A DNA stretch of 64,000 nt. It comes from Fonticella tunisiensis. Its GTDB lineage: Bacteria > Bacillota > Clostridia > Clostridiales > Caloramatoraceae. This document shows positions 8,446 through 17,888 of this stretch, piece after piece (the first letter of the stretch is position 1; each line of letters begins with the position of its first letter). The notes under the pieces are model-generated. The model saw only the letters and a list, made by a program, of their open reading frames with translations. It was not told the origin of the DNA and ran no database searches. A program made the translations under genes and the position numbers. The stretch lies in contig NZ_SOAZ01000001.1 of NCBI RefSeq assembly GCF_004364155.1, positions 124,001 to 188,000 on the forward strand, written 5' to 3'.

Positions 8446-9606
8446 ATGTTTGAACACTACAGACCATATTATGCCGAGATAAATCTTGATAATTTCAGAC
8501 ATAATTTTAGGGAAGTAAAAAGGCTTGCTGCAGGGAAAAAAATTATTGGAGTTATAAAGGCGGATGGCTATGGACACGGTGCGGTGGAACTTGCAAGGGT
8601 ACTTGAAGAAGAAAATGTTGATTATTTTGCAGTTGCTGTAATAACTGAGGCTATTGAACTTAGAAAAAGCGGATTTAAAAAACCTATACTGATACTTGGT
8701 TATACACCTGAAACCTTTGCAAAGGAAATAGTAGAGTATGATATAACTCAGGGGGTTTTCACCTATGAACTTGCAGAGGCCATATCAAAGGAGGCACAGA
8801 GGCAGAATAAAACTGCAAGGATTCATATTAAATTAGATACAGGAATGGGAAGGGTTGGTTTTCTTCCATATGAAGACTCCGTGAAAAGAATCAGGGATAT
8901 ATCAAAACTAAAAAACATTTGTATGGAGGGCATATTTACACATTTTGCTGCTTCGGATGAGAAGGATAAAAGCTTTTCATACTTTCAAATGGAAAGATTT
9001 ACAAAAATGATAGATATCCTAGCGGGGGAGGGGATAGAGTTTGAAATTAAGCATATGGCAAATAGTGCAGCCATAATCGACTTAAAGGATAGTTATTTCG
9101 ATGCGGTAAGGCCTGGTATAATGCTCTATGGATATTATCCATCGGATGAGGTAAACAGGGATATAATATCCTTAAAACCTGTAATGTCCTTAAAGGCAAG
9201 GATTGTCCACATTAAGGAAGTTCCAGAAAACACTCCAATAAGCTATGGAAGAAAATTTTATACCAGAAGGATGAGCAAAATTGCAACACTGCCCTTTGGC
9301 TATGCTGATGGCTATACACGTCTTTTATATGGCAAGTCCCATGTTATTGTTAATGGAAGGCTTGCACCAATTGTGGGAAGAATATGTATGGATCAGTGCA
9401 TGGCTGATGTAACAGAATGTGGTGATGTAAATGTTGGAGATGAAATAATAGTTATGGGAAGTCAGAATGGTGTATCAATAACTGCAGACGACATTGCAGC
9501 AAATCTCGGTACCATAAATTATGAAGTTTTATGTACCGTTTCAAAAAGGGTCCCCAGGGTGTTTGTTGAAAATGGTGAAATTGTTAAAGTAAAAAACTAT
9601 ATTTAA
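8446..9606 (+). CDS. alr: Alanine racemase
   Basis: PLP-dependent interconversion of L- and D-alanine, for peptidoglycan and possibly for a spore-germination inhibitor. The PLP lysine lies in VIKADGYGHGA (K38). The HFAASDEKD, SYGRKF, LPFGYADGYTRLL and GRICMDQCMAD motifs are intact, with the catalytic Tyr in the C-terminal beta domain. At 386 residues it is full length. GAGGAGG precedes the ATG. It is downstream of the GerS-like lipoprotein and upstream of mazEF, an order frequent in Clostridia. Confidence 0.96.
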   Translation: MFEHYRPYYAEINLDNFRHNFREVKRLAAGKKIIGVIKADGYGHGAVELARVLEEENVDYFAVAVITEAIELRKSGFKKPILILGYTPETFAKEIVEYDITQGVFTYELAEAISKEAQRQNKTARIHIKLDTGMGRVGFLPYEDSVKRIRDISKLKNICMEGIFTHFAASDEKDKSFSYFQMERFTKMIDILAGEGIEFEIKHMANSAAIIDLKDSYFDAVRPGIMLYGYYPSDEVNRDIISLKPVMSLKARIVHIKEVPENTPISYGRKFYTRRMSKIATLPFGYADGYTRLLYGKSHVIVNGRLAPIVGRICMDQCMADVTECGDVNVGDEIIVMGSQNGVSITADDIAANLGTINYEVLCTVSKRVPRVFVENGEIVKVKNYI

Positions 9607-9665
9607 ACATATTTTTGCGAATAATGGAAAGAATGTTATATAGAATAAAAAAATCCCTCAAATCT

Positions 9666-9694
9666 TTGACACTATAATGTACATAGAGTATAAT
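9666..9694 (+). promoter_or_regulatory. Consensus sigma-A promoter of mazEF
   Basis: Perfect TTGACA (9666-9671), a 17-nt spacer and perfect TATAAT (9689-9694), about 33 nt before the antitoxin ATG. It separates mazEF from alr transcriptionally. Confidence 0.85.
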
Positions 9695-9727
9695 TTATAT
9701 ACATAGGTGAATTTAGGGGGTAAAAAC

Positions 9728-10051
9728 ATGGCGGAAAATAAAAAAATTGTTGTAAGCCTCCCGAAAAGTTTGCTCGAAGAATTTGATAATGTATTAGATT
9801 GTAAGAACAGCAAAAATAGAAGTCAATTTATAAGGGAAGCTGTCATATTATATATTAAGGAGCGTAAGAAGAAGAATATGAGAGAACTTATGAAAAGGGG
9901 CTATGAGGAAATGGCTGAAATAAACTCCGAAATAGCAGAGTGCAGCATAGCGTGTGAAAGCGCTGAACTAGCTAAATATGAAGCAGTATTAGCGGAGAGT
10001 GATTTTATAGATGGCGCAGGTGGTGAAAAGAGGAGATATATATTATGCTGA
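9728..10051 (+). CDS. mazE: MazE/EndoAI-type antitoxin (ribbon-helix-helix)
   Basis: Antitoxin of the MazF-type RNase encoded next. The N-terminus [18 protein letters not shown] followed by [10 protein letters not shown]-like [14 protein letters not shown] is a ribbon-helix-helix DNA-binding fold as in Bacillus EndoAI. The ATG at 9728 has AGGGGG 7 nt upstream; a GTG at 9707 has no site. At 107 residues it is longer than typical EndoAI because the C-terminus runs 41 nt into mazF. It would dimerise, bind its own promoter and neutralise MazF. Confidence 0.88.
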   Translation: MAENKKIVVSLPKSLLEEFDNVLDCKNSKNRSQFIREAVILYIKERKKKNMRELMKRGYEEMAEINSEIAECSIACESAELAKYEAVLAESDFIDGAGGEKRRYILC

Positions 10052-10367
10052 TTTAAGCCCGGTCATAGGTTCAGAGCAGGGTGGAATTAGGCCAGTTCTT
10101 ATAATACAAAACGATATAGGAAATAAATACAGCCCTACGGTGATTGTTGCTGCTATTACATCTCAGATTAACAAGGCTAAGCTTCCAACCCATGTGGAAA
10201 TCAGCTCTGAAGAGTATGGACTGAACAGGGATTCCGTAGTTCTTCTAGAACAGATAAGAACTATTGATAAAAGAAGGCTCAGGGACAAGATAGGCCATAT
10301 AAGTGATAATTTGATGACTCAGGTAGATGAATCGCTTATGATAAGCTTAGGGCTTGTTGAATTATAA
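10011..10367 (+). CDS. mazF: MazF/NdoA-type mRNA interferase toxin
   Basis: Sequence-specific endoribonuclease. The 118-residue protein begins [20 protein letters not shown] and has [13 protein letters not shown] and VAAITSQ, which carry the conserved Arg and Thr active-site residues of MazF/NdoA. Its ATG lies inside mazE (41-nt overlap), with AGCGGAGAG 11 nt upstream, so translation is probably coupled to the antitoxin. A terminator overlaps its stop. Confidence 0.93.
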   Translation: MAQVVKRGDIYYADLSPVIGSEQGGIRPVLIIQNDIGNKYSPTVIVAAITSQINKAKLPTHVEISSEEYGLNRDSVVLLEQIRTIDKRRLRDKIGHISDNLMTQVDESLMISLGLVEL

Positions 10368-10390
10368 CCCGGCATTTGTGCTGGGTTTTT
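10366..10390 (+). terminator. Terminator of mazEF
   Basis: AACCCGGCA pairs with TGCTGGGTT (one G-U), followed by TTT and an AT-rich run. Confidence 0.8.
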
Positions 10391-10475
10391 ACATTTTATA
10401 TATTGGATATGAAAATATGGAAGAGGATAAACTATCAAGAAAGTATGGAGATAATATAAATGGGGAAGTGATAAT

Positions 10476-10712
10476 GTGAAGTATGTAATTCTCACAACCA
10501 GGGGATGTAATAGATGTGATCTTGCAAGGAAGCTGCTTGAAGAAAATGGTGTTGAGTACAGGGAAGTTGATGCAATTACATCTGGGGGTATAGAGCTGGT
10601 TTTAAAATACAACACAAATATGATGCCTTCAATAATAGATATTGAAAACAACAGGGTTTTCAGTATAAGTGATTTCAAGAGGTTTTTGGAGATGCAAAAT
10701 TACCGGTATTAA
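10476..10712 (+). CDS. Glutaredoxin-like redox protein
   Basis: A 78-residue thioredoxin-fold protein with CxxC active site (C11 and C14 in TTRGCNRCDLA) and a cis-Pro in MMPSII. This is the glutaredoxin/NrdH size and layout. The start is GTG at 10476 after GGGGAAG. There is no adjacent ribonucleotide reductase, so the partner is unknown. It sits alone between mazEF and the transketolase pair. Confidence 0.8.
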   Translation: MKYVILTTRGCNRCDLARKLLEENGVEYREVDAITSGGIELVLKYNTNMMPSIIDIENNRVFSISDFKRFLEMQNYRY

Positions 10713-10800
10713 TTAAAAATGTTTTAAATACTGGAATAAATTGATATAATAAAGATGATTTGATAATATGCCATTAGGCTTAATATAAGGAGGTTAAAAT

Positions 10801-11625
10801 ATGGAGAGAGATATCCAGAAGCTGCGTGGAGTGGCTAAGACCATAAGAGAGGATATTATCAAGATGTTGACTGAGTCAAAGTCAGGCCATCCTGGCGGCT
10901 CTCTATCGGCGGTTGAAATATTAACTGCACTGTACTTCAGCGAAATGAAGGTTGATCCTAAGAACCCGAGATGGGAGGAAAGGGATAGGTTTGTTCTTTC
11001 AAAGGGACACGGGGCGCCAGTGCTTTACGCAGTTCTTGCTGAAAGGGGATTTTTTGAAAAGAAGCATTTAAGTACCCTCAGAAAGATAGGCTCAATTCTT
11101 CAGGGGCATCCAAATATGAACGACACCCCTGGAGTTGACATGTCAACAGGTTCACTTGGGCAGGGACTTTCAGTGGCAAATGGAATGGCACTTGCAGGAA
11201 AGCTTGATAACAAGGACTATAGGGTATATGTTCTCCTCGGTGATGGTGAACTTGAAGAAGGTCAGGTCTGGGAAGCTGCAATGTCAGCAGCCCATTATAA
11301 GCTTGACAATTTAACTGCCTTTGTGGATTACAATGGGCTTCAAATAGATGGACCAGTTGCAGAAGTTATGAATCCCGCTCCAGTAGGTGATAAATTCAGA
11401 GCCTTTGGATGGAATGTCATTGAAATCGACGGACACTCTTATGAAGAAATATTTTCAGCAATAGACAATGCAAAGGCAACCAAGGGCAAACCTACAATGA
11501 TAGTTGCAAAGACTGTTAAGGGCAAGGGAGTCAGCTTCATGGAGAATTCTGTAGGCTGGCATGGTTCAGCGCCAAACAAGGAACAATGTGAGGCTGCTTT
11601 AAAGGAAATAGGGGGTGCTATATAA
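10801..11625 (+). CDS. Transketolase, N-terminal subunit
   Basis: The thiamine-diphosphate-binding half of a split transketolase (pentose phosphate pathway). The 274 residues contain [31 protein letters not shown] and the ThDP motif [13 protein letters not shown] through to [18 protein letters not shown] lies upstream of the ATG. The C-terminal half starts directly after its TAA, so the subunits are translated in sequence and would form a heterotetramer. Split transketolases are common in Clostridia and archaea. Confidence 0.94.
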   Translation: MERDIQKLRGVAKTIREDIIKMLTESKSGHPGGSLSAVEILTALYFSEMKVDPKNPRWEERDRFVLSKGHGAPVLYAVLAERGFFEKKHLSTLRKIGSILQGHPNMNDTPGVDMSTGSLGQGLSVANGMALAGKLDNKDYRVYVLLGDGELEEGQVWEAAMSAAHYKLDNLTAFVDYNGLQIDGPVAEVMNPAPVGDKFRAFGWNVIEIDGHSYEEIFSAIDNAKATKGKPTMIVAKTVKGKGVSFMENSVGWHGSAPNKEQCEAALKEIGGAI

Positions 11626-12573
11626 ATGGCTAATCTTGCAACAAGGGAAGCCTATGGAAAGGCTTTAGTTGAGCTTGGAAAAGAAAATAAAAACGTAGTT
11701 GTTCTAGATGCGGACCTTTCAAAATCAACTAAGACAGCTGATTTTGCAAAGGTTTTTCCGGAAAGATTCTTTAACATGGGAATATCAGAGCAGGACCTTA
11801 TGGCAACGGCTGCAGGGTTTTCAACCTGTGGAAAGATACCATTTGCAAGTACATTTGCCATGTTTGCAGCTGGCAGGGCCTTTGAACAGATAAGAAACTC
11901 CATATGCTATCCTGAGCTTAACGTAAAGATAGCTGCGACCCATGCAGGGCTTACCGTGGGTGAGGATGGTGCATCTCACCAGGCTATTGAAGATATATCC
12001 CTCATGAGGAGCCTTCCAAATATGACTGTAATAGTTCCTGCAGATGACATAGAAACCATGGCTGCAGTGAAGGCTGCTGCAGAGCATGAAGGACCCGTTT
12101 ATATCAGGCTTGGAAGGTCATCTGTTCCAACGATAAATGATAATCCATCATATAAGTTTGAAATTGGAAAGGCTGTAACCTTGAAAGAGGGTAGGGACGT
12201 TTCAATATTTGCAACAGGTATAATGGTGAGCATAGCGCTTAAAGCGGCAGAAATGTTAGAAAGCGAGGGCATAGATGCAGAAGTTATCAACATACATACA
12301 ATAAAGCCTATAGATGTTGATGCTATTGTTAAATCCGTAAACAAAACAGGTGCAGCAGTGACATGTGAAGAGCACAACGTTATAGGAGGCCTTGGAAGTG
12401 CGGTATGTGAGGTGCTTTCTGAAAATATGCCGGCTCCTGTAAAGAGGATAGGAGTCATGGACACCTTCGGAGAATCTGGAAAGCCTGATGAGCTTTTAAA
12501 GGAATATGGACTTACTGCTGAAAATATTGTAAATGCGGCTAGAGAAGTAATAAATAGAAAGAAGGTTAAATAA
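11626..12573 (+). CDS. Transketolase, C-terminal subunit
   Basis: The pyrimidine-binding and C-terminal part (315 residues). GISEQDLMATAAGF contains the catalytic Glu that activates ThDP; ATHAGLTVGEDGASHQ and the C-terminal transketolase fold (about residues 185-310) follow. The ATG abuts the TAA of the N-terminal subunit gene. The operon ends at a long two-stem terminator. Confidence 0.94.
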   Translation: MANLATREAYGKALVELGKENKNVVVLDADLSKSTKTADFAKVFPERFFNMGISEQDLMATAAGFSTCGKIPFASTFAMFAAGRAFEQIRNSICYPELNVKIAATHAGLTVGEDGASHQAIEDISLMRSLPNMTVIVPADDIETMAAVKAAAEHEGPVYIRLGRSSVPTINDNPSYKFEIGKAVTLKEGRDVSIFATGIMVSIALKAAEMLESEGIDAEVINIHTIKPIDVDAIVKSVNKTGAAVTCEEHNVIGGLGSAVCEVLSENMPAPVKRIGVMDTFGESGKPDELLKEYGLTAENIVNAAREVINRKKVK

Positions 12574-12612
12574 AGCCTTTAAAAAAGATTTTATTAAAGT
12601 TCTAAAGCTCAT

Positions 12613-12690
12613 GGTGGCTGAGAAGGCAGGTGAATTCGCTAAACCAACATACACGCGAATTACACTTGGTCTTCTCAGCCACCTTTTTTT
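12613..12690 (+). terminator. Long two-stem terminator after transketolase
   Basis: GGTGGCTGAGAAG (12613-12625) pairs perfectly with CTTCTCAGCCACC (12671-12683), followed by seven T's. Inside is a second near-perfect stem (GTGAATTCGC against GCGAATTACAC). The outer 13-bp stem with U tract is a strong terminator; the inner helix is unexplained. Confidence 0.85.
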
Positions 12691-12733
12691 GAAAGTACTG
12701 CTATGTTTAAGACTTCTTAATCCACCGTTTGGC

Positions 12734-12776
12734 AAGCGTATTAGTGAATGAAACATATTTTTTTATCGCAGCGTCG
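12734..12776 (-). repeat. Dispersed repeat copy A (single end)
   Basis: Read on the minus strand this gives GACGCTGCGATAAAAAAATA, then a TTTCATTCACTAATACGCTT-like tail, closely matching the left end of the palindromic element at 31871. Only one end is recognisable. The rest of the gap from 12574 to 12929 contains the terminator and AT-rich sequence. Confidence 0.65.
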
Positions 12777-12929
12777 GTCTGCAGGTATTTTTTGTTCTTA
12801 TGCAATGGGCTTTTCAGAGTATCACAACGCGTTAACTTTATCTTTTTAATAGACACCGTAAAAATAAGAATAACTTGTAAAGATAAGACGCTTATGATAT
12901 ATGTTATAGTAAGGAGGGGTTGGCGTATT

Positions 12930-13487
12930 ATGAATAAGCTGTTAGGCTTTTTAAAGGATATTTTTAAATGTGCAGCAATTGGAATAATCATTTCCTTCAT
13001 AGTGATGATTATTTCCTGGGGAACAGGTTACATTTCTTATAAAAGAGACATGTCAATTTTTAAAAGAGATTTAAAGCCTGAAATGGAAGGCAATGATATT
13101 AGAAGAGTTCAGATGCTTCTGAAAAAAGGTGGATATTTTACCGATGATATAACAGGAAAATTTGATGATAAAATGGATAAAGCTTTAATGCTTTTTCAGG
13201 AAATGAATAATCTTCCTGTTACGGGAAACATTTTAAAAAGTGATTTTGAGCTTCTTTCAAAGAAGGTTCACCTCTACAACAGGGTGAAAAATGCGGCATA
13301 CTACGTTAGTGCTTTGGGATTGATGTTAAGTACAGCCTTTTTTATTACAAGGGATGGAACTAGACCTTTGATTTATAATGATGAATGGAGGAAGCATTTT
13401 GTTGTACTTAATTTAGCTCTTGTAATAATGTTTATAAGCTTCACTATAGGAATTTCGGCCATGATCTTTCAAGGGCTTGTGCATTAA
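12930..13487 (+). CDS. Membrane protein with peptidoglycan-binding domain
   Basis: A 185-residue protein with an N-terminal membrane helix (about 12-35), a PG_binding_1-type domain (about 50-105: VQMLLKKGGYF, TGKFDDKMDKALMLFQ) and two C-terminal helices. The ATG at 12930 follows AAGGAGGGG by 10 nt; the longer open frame from 12729 only reads through a repeat copy. The peptidoglycan-binding fold between membrane segments suggests an outward-facing wall sensor or anchor, but no enzyme domain is present. Confidence 0.7.
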   Translation: MNKLLGFLKDIFKCAAIGIIISFIVMIISWGTGYISYKRDMSIFKRDLKPEMEGNDIRRVQMLLKKGGYFTDDITGKFDDKMDKALMLFQEMNNLPVTGNILKSDFELLSKKVHLYNRVKNAAYYVSALGLMLSTAFFITRDGTRPLIYNDEWRKHFVVLNLALVIMFISFTIGISAMIFQGLVH

Positions 13488-13512
13488 AAACTGCCATATG
13501 GCAGTTTTTTTA
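13486..13512 (+). terminator. Terminator after the PG-binding gene
   Basis: A perfect palindrome AAAAACTGCC / GGCAGTTTTT centred on ATAT, overlapping the stop region, with a T run. Confidence 0.85.
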
Positions 13513-13739
13513 TGTGGATTTTTATTTTAAAGGATAAATGTAAAGATAATACAAAAAATAAAATATAATTTAATATGTGCCAATTTACGAATAAAGAAAA
13601 GTAAAATTAAGTATAAATAAGCATTGAGATGACAATATGCATCTATTGCATAAAGTATTAAATGAAGAATTTGCAGTGTGTAAAAGTGGGTGATAGTATA
13701 TTTTATGCATAGCGAAATGTTAAAGAAAAGAGGGATAAG

Positions 13740-14606
13740 ATGAGGGACAAGATAAAAAAAACTATCATGGATTATTTTTATATTACTATTGGTATTATGC
13801 TCGTGGCATCAGGCATTTATTACTTTCTGGTTCCAAACGATCTTGCGGCAGGAGGGGTAAGCGGCCTGGCGATAGTCATTAATCACTATATACCAACCAT
13901 TTCGGTAGGACTCTTAATGCTTACAATGAACATAATCCTGTTTATAATTGCATTTATACTGATTGGACCGAGTTTTGGAGGAAGAACTATATATGCAAGC
14001 CTTGGACTGTCAGGGGCTATATGGATTTTGGAGAGACTCTTTCCCATTAAGGAGAAAGTAACAGGGGATTTACTTCTTAGCGTTTTATTTGGAATACTTC
14101 TCACAGGCATTGGAATGGGAATTGTATTTAATAGAAATGCCTCTACAGGAGGAACTGATATAATTGCTAAAATGCTGAATAAATTTTTTCATATTGATGT
14201 TGGGAAAGCTCTTCTTATGTCTGATTTTTCAATTACTCTGATGGCGGGACTGACTTTTGGAAAAGAAGTTGGTATGTATGCACTTCTTGCAGTAATAATA
14301 AATGGATTTCTAATAGATGAGGTAATAAATGGCCTTAATATGGCAAAACAGGTGACTATTATAAGTACAAAGGGTGATGAGATTAAAAAATACATAATGG
14401 AACATCTTGGAAGAGGGTTGACGATATATAATGCCAAGGGTGCATATACAGGAGAAGAAAAGGAAGTTTTGATGGCAGTTATGAGCAGAAAAGAGTTTGT
14501 AAGGCTGAGGGAGTTCATAAGGGAGATAGATCACAAAGCCTTCATAACTGTAAGCAACGTGCATGAAGTTTTAGGAGAAGGATTTAAAGAACTAATCGGT
14601 GATTAG
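13740..14606 (+). CDS. YitT family membrane protein (DUF161/DUF2179)
   Basis: A 288-residue protein with about five membrane segments (YitT_membrane) and a soluble C-terminal DUF2179 domain from about residue 205 (TIISTKGDEIKKYIMEHLGR, VREIDHKAF-like end). Repeats such as GGVSGLAIV and GGTDIIAKML are typical. Function is not established for the family. It is monocistronic; AGAGGG precedes the ATG. About 250 nt of AT-rich sequence lies upstream with no further gene seen. Confidence 0.88.
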   Translation: MRDKIKKTIMDYFYITIGIMLVASGIYYFLVPNDLAAGGVSGLAIVINHYIPTISVGLLMLTMNIILFIIAFILIGPSFGGRTIYASLGLSGAIWILERLFPIKEKVTGDLLLSVLFGILLTGIGMGIVFNRNASTGGTDIIAKMLNKFFHIDVGKALLMSDFSITLMAGLTFGKEVGMYALLAVIINGFLIDEVINGLNMAKQVTIISTKGDEIKKYIMEHLGRGLTIYNAKGAYTGEEKEVLMAVMSRKEFVRLREFIREIDHKAFITVSNVHEVLGEGFKELIGD

Positions 14607-14617
14607 GAATTTACGGT

Positions 14618-14646
14618 ACTGGAGTATTATTACTCCAGTTATTTTT
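14618..14646 (+). terminator. Terminator after the YitT gene
   Basis: ACTGGAGTA (14618-14626) pairs with TACTCCAGT (14631-14639), then TATTTTT. Confidence 0.85.
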
Positions 14647-14996
14647 ATGCCATTATATATCGATATTCAAAATATGAATGGAATCTTATATAATTTTACC
14701 GTATTATAATATTTTTTTTATAAAATTAAAATATAGAGAAGAAAAATTGTGATTTTAAGTATATCCGATACACTATTTTAAAATGGCAATTAATGTTTTT
14801 TTAAAATTTTTATTAAAACGCACACAATTTTATATTTATGTGTTATCATAATAACAAACAACCAAAGGAACTTAAATAATTTAGCTGAGGAAAATGATGA
14901 AAAAAGTCTAAAAGTTATTTAATAGTATGTTTAATGTTTTATGCTATAATATCCTTAGAGGTTGATTAAAATTGTGTCGAAGCAAGGAGTGTTGGT
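14647..14996. other. AT-rich intergenic region upstream of ftsE
   Basis: About 350 nt with no supported ORF or RNA gene. It should carry the ftsE promoter; the best -10 is TATAAT at 14945-14950, without a convincing -35. Confidence 0.5.
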
Positions 14997-15683
14997 ATGA
15001 TAGAATTAAAAAACGTGTCTAAGGTATATAGAAATAATCACATCGCCCTATCCAACATCAACCTGACTATTAAAAAAGGAGAATTCGTATTTGTTGTTGG
15101 TCCTAGCGGTGCAGGAAAATCCACTATAATAAAACTGCTTATGAAGGAAGTTGAACCTACAAACGGTGAAATATATGTAAACGGTATGAAACTTACCGAG
15201 TTAAAAAGAAAGGAAGTACCGTATTTTAGAAGGAACCTTGGAGTAGTTTTTCAGGATTTCAGACTTCTTCAGGATAGAACGATATTTGAAAACGTTGCTT
15301 TTGCTATGGAAATAATTGAAGCAAGCAGTAGGGAAATAAAAAAGAGAGTTCCACAGATGCTTACACTGGTTGGATTATCCTCAAAGGCAAATCAGTATCC
15401 TCATCAGCTTTCGGGTGGCGAACAGCAGAGAGTCGCCATTGCAAGGGCACTTGCGAACAACCCATCTATTTTAATATGTGACGAGCCGACGGGAAATCTT
15501 GATCCGGATACCTCGTGGGAAATAATGAAAATCATAGATGATATAAATAAATCAGGAACTACAGTCATTATGGCGACCCATGCCAGAGATATAGTAGATA
15601 AGATGAAAAAGAGAGTCGTAGCTATTGAAAAAGGAGTCATAGTAAGGGATCAGCAAAGGGGTGTTTATGGATATGAAGATTAG
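14997..15683 (+). CDS. ftsE: Cell-division ABC transporter ATPase FtsE
   Basis: Cytoplasmic ATPase that with FtsX transmits signals to peptidoglycan hydrolases at the septum or, in some Firmicutes, at sporulation and elongation. It has Walker A GPSGAGKST, signature LSGGEQQRVAIARAL, Walker B ILICDEPTGNLD and H-loop MATHARD. The 228-residue length is typical. AAGGAGTG precedes the ATG. It overlaps ftsX and lies directly upstream of an EnvC-like hydrolase, a functional trio. Confidence 0.95.
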   Translation: MIELKNVSKVYRNNHIALSNINLTIKKGEFVFVVGPSGAGKSTIIKLLMKEVEPTNGEIYVNGMKLTELKRKEVPYFRRNLGVVFQDFRLLQDRTIFENVAFAMEIIEASSREIKKRVPQMLTLVGLSSKANQYPHQLSGGEQQRVAIARALANNPSILICDEPTGNLDPDTSWEIMKIIDDINKSGTTVIMATHARDIVDKMKKRVVAIEKGVIVRDQQRGVYGYED

Positions 15684-16560
15684 AACATTTGGATATTACA
15701 TAAAGGAGGGGCTAAAGAGCATAGTTAAAAACCGGGTTATGAGCATTGCTTCAATTTCTACTGTAGCTGCTGCGCTTTTTATACTTGGAATATTTATGAT
15801 ACTGGTTGCAAATGTTAACAGCCTAATAGGTGATGTTGAAAATACCATTGAAATAAAAGCTTTTTTAGAGGATAACGTTACTACTATCCAGAGAAATCAG
15901 ATAGAAAAAGATATCAAAGCTATAAGCGGTGTTAAAGACGTTAGATATGAGTCTAAGGAAGAGGCCCTTGAAAAAGTTAAAAACAGATTAGGTAATAATC
16001 AGGAACTGACGAAAGGATTTGAAGCTGAAAACCCTTTTCCTGCAGCATATATAATAAAAGTGGACAACCCAGAGGTTGTCAAGTCGGTTTCAAGTCAGAT
16101 ATCTAAAATCGGTGGGATTTATGAAGTAAAGGATGGACAACAGTATATAGACAAAATAATTAGCATCACAAGGCTCGTAAAGGTTTCAAGCCTTGTTCTT
16201 ATGATTATACTTGGCACTATATCAATATTCCTGATTTCAAATACAATTAAGCTTGCAGTATATGCCAGAAAAAGGGAAATAAACATAATGAAATACATTG
16301 GAGCAACTGACTGGTTCATTAGATGGCCATTTTTGATAGAGGGTGTGCTTCTTGGTATATTTGGTGCTATAATATCAATTCTTGTGCTTTATTTTGGGTA
16401 CAGGTATGTTAATAGCGCTGTTTCGGCAGAGCTATGGGTATTTGCTCTTGTCCCGCCATCACAAATAATCTCAAGCCTGGTATGGCAGTTTACTCTTATA
16501 GGTATGGTAATTGGTGGACTTGGAAGTTCTATATCACTTAGAAAATTTTTATCAGTCTAG
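15667..16560 (+). CDS. ftsX: Cell-division protein FtsX
   Basis: Permease-like partner of FtsE, about 297 residues. It has one N-terminal membrane helix (about 22-45), a large extracellular loop and three C-terminal helices of the FtsX fold. The start overlaps the ftsE 3' end; ATG 15667 and 15673 both fit the AAAGGGG site at about 15655-15661. The extracellular loop is where FtsX contacts hydrolase activators, consistent with the M23 gene that follows 11 nt later. Confidence 0.93.
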   Translation: MDMKIRTFGYYIKEGLKSIVKNRVMSIASISTVAAALFILGIFMILVANVNSLIGDVENTIEIKAFLEDNVTTIQRNQIEKDIKAISGVKDVRYESKEEALEKVKNRLGNNQELTKGFEAENPFPAAYIIKVDNPEVVKSVSSQISKIGGIYEVKDGQQYIDKIISITRLVKVSSLVLMIILGTISIFLISNTIKLAVYARKREINIMKYIGATDWFIRWPFLIEGVLLGIFGAIISILVLYFGYRYVNSAVSAELWVFALVPPSQIISSLVWQFTLIGMVIGGLGSSISLRKFLSV

Positions 16561-16571
16561 GGGGTGGAAAG

Positions 16572-17741
16572 ATGAAGAAAAGGTGGCTTTCTTTGCTTTT
16601 AGTTTTTATATTCTCATTTTCAACTTTATCCTTTGCCTTTGGTGAAACCATAAAAGATAAGCAGGAACAATTAAACCAGGTGAAGGATAAAATTGACGAT
16701 CTGCAAAATAAAATTGAAGATGTAAAGGACCAGAAGGAAGATGTATTAGCTGAGATTGATAAAATTAGCTCCGAGATGGACAAGCTTCAGAATGAAATAA
16801 ACGGTATAAACAAACAGATGGGTGCCGTAAAGGCGGAAATAGATCAGACCAATAAAAATCTCGAAAAGGCTGTAAAGGAGTATGAGACTGAAAAGGGGCT
16901 ATATGCAGAGAGACTTAGAGCCATGTATATAAATGGTTCTGAAGGATATCCTGAAGTACTTCTTTCATCAAAGAGTTTTTCCGATTTTATTACTAATATC
17001 GACATGGTAAAGAAGATAATGGAGTATGACAAAAAGATTCTTACAGAAATGAAGCAGAAGCAGGATGAAATACAAAAGCAAAAGGAGAAGCTTGAGTCTA
17101 AACAAAAGGAGCTTGCACAACTTCAGGCAAGTGTTGAGCAGAAAAAGGCTGCCCTTGCAAAGGAGAACGCTGAAAAACAAAAATACTACAGTAAGTTAAA
17201 GCAAGACCATGCAGCCCTTGAAAAAATGCTTGATGAAGAAGAGGAAGAGTCAAGGGCTTTATCTAAGGAGATTAATAGATTATTAGCCAGTGCACCTTCA
17301 AGAGGAGGAGGCAATACATCATATTCAGGTTCAAAAACAGGTATTTTAAAGGTAAGTGATATAGGACGTATACCTCCAATTACATCACCATTTGGATGGA
17401 GAGTACATCCAATACTTAAGGTTCCAAAGTATCACTCAGGCATAGATATCGGAATACCATCTGGAACTCCGGTTTATGCCATGTCTGATGGAACAGTCAT
17501 AATTGCAAGATACTACGGCAGTTATGGAAATACCGTAGTTATAGATCATGGTGGTGGAATAACATCACTTTATGCACATAATTCAGCGCTTCTTGTAAGC
17601 GAGGGACAGCAGGTTAAAAAGGGCCAAATGATTTCAAAATCAGGAAGCACAGGTCGTTCAACAGGACCTCACCTTCACTTTGAAGTTAGACAAAATGGAG
17701 ATCCAATTAATCCAATGCCATACTATGTTGTTGGTCAATAA
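16572..17741 (+). CDS. EnvC-like murein hydrolase / M23 (LytM) peptidase
   Basis: Secreted peptidoglycan hydrolase or activator of 389 residues. It has a signal peptide (cleaved near FAFGE), an N-terminal coiled coil of about 230 residues, and a C-terminal M23 domain. The zinc ligands are present: HSGIDIG (H and D) and GPHLHFEV (HxH), so the domain is probably active, unlike E. coli EnvC. It is in an operon with ftsEX, which likely controls it through the coiled coil. GGGGGTGG precedes the ATG. Confidence 0.92.
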   Translation: MKKRWLSLLLVFIFSFSTLSFAFGETIKDKQEQLNQVKDKIDDLQNKIEDVKDQKEDVLAEIDKISSEMDKLQNEINGINKQMGAVKAEIDQTNKNLEKAVKEYETEKGLYAERLRAMYINGSEGYPEVLLSSKSFSDFITNIDMVKKIMEYDKKILTEMKQKQDEIQKQKEKLESKQKELAQLQASVEQKKAALAKENAEKQKYYSKLKQDHAALEKMLDEEEEESRALSKEINRLLASAPSRGGGNTSYSGSKTGILKVSDIGRIPPITSPFGWRVHPILKVPKYHSGIDIGIPSGTPVYAMSDGTVIIARYYGSYGNTVVIDHGGGITSLYAHNSALLVSEGQQVKKGQMISKSGSTGRSTGPHLHFEVRQNGDPINPMPYYVVGQ

Positions 17742-17748
17742 AGAAATG

Positions 17749-17782
17749 AAAAGTGTTTGCACTGTTGTGCAGGCACTTTTTT
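17749..17782 (+). terminator. Terminator of ftsEX operon
   Basis: AAAAGTGTTTGCAC pairs with GTGCAGGCACTTTT (with a G-U pair) around a TGTT loop, followed by T's. Confidence 0.85.
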
Positions 17783-17888
17783 AATTATACTGTATGAATT
17801 ATTTATTTTTGAAAGGCTAAAATGTTATAATGTATTAATAAGAGAAATAAAATAACAAATAAGTAGATTTCGAAATGAGGTGTTTTTA

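Noticed and set aside
13637-13693. Short ORF of 18 codons before the YitT gene
   Set aside because: No convincing ribosome-binding site or terminator; ordinary AT-rich sequence.
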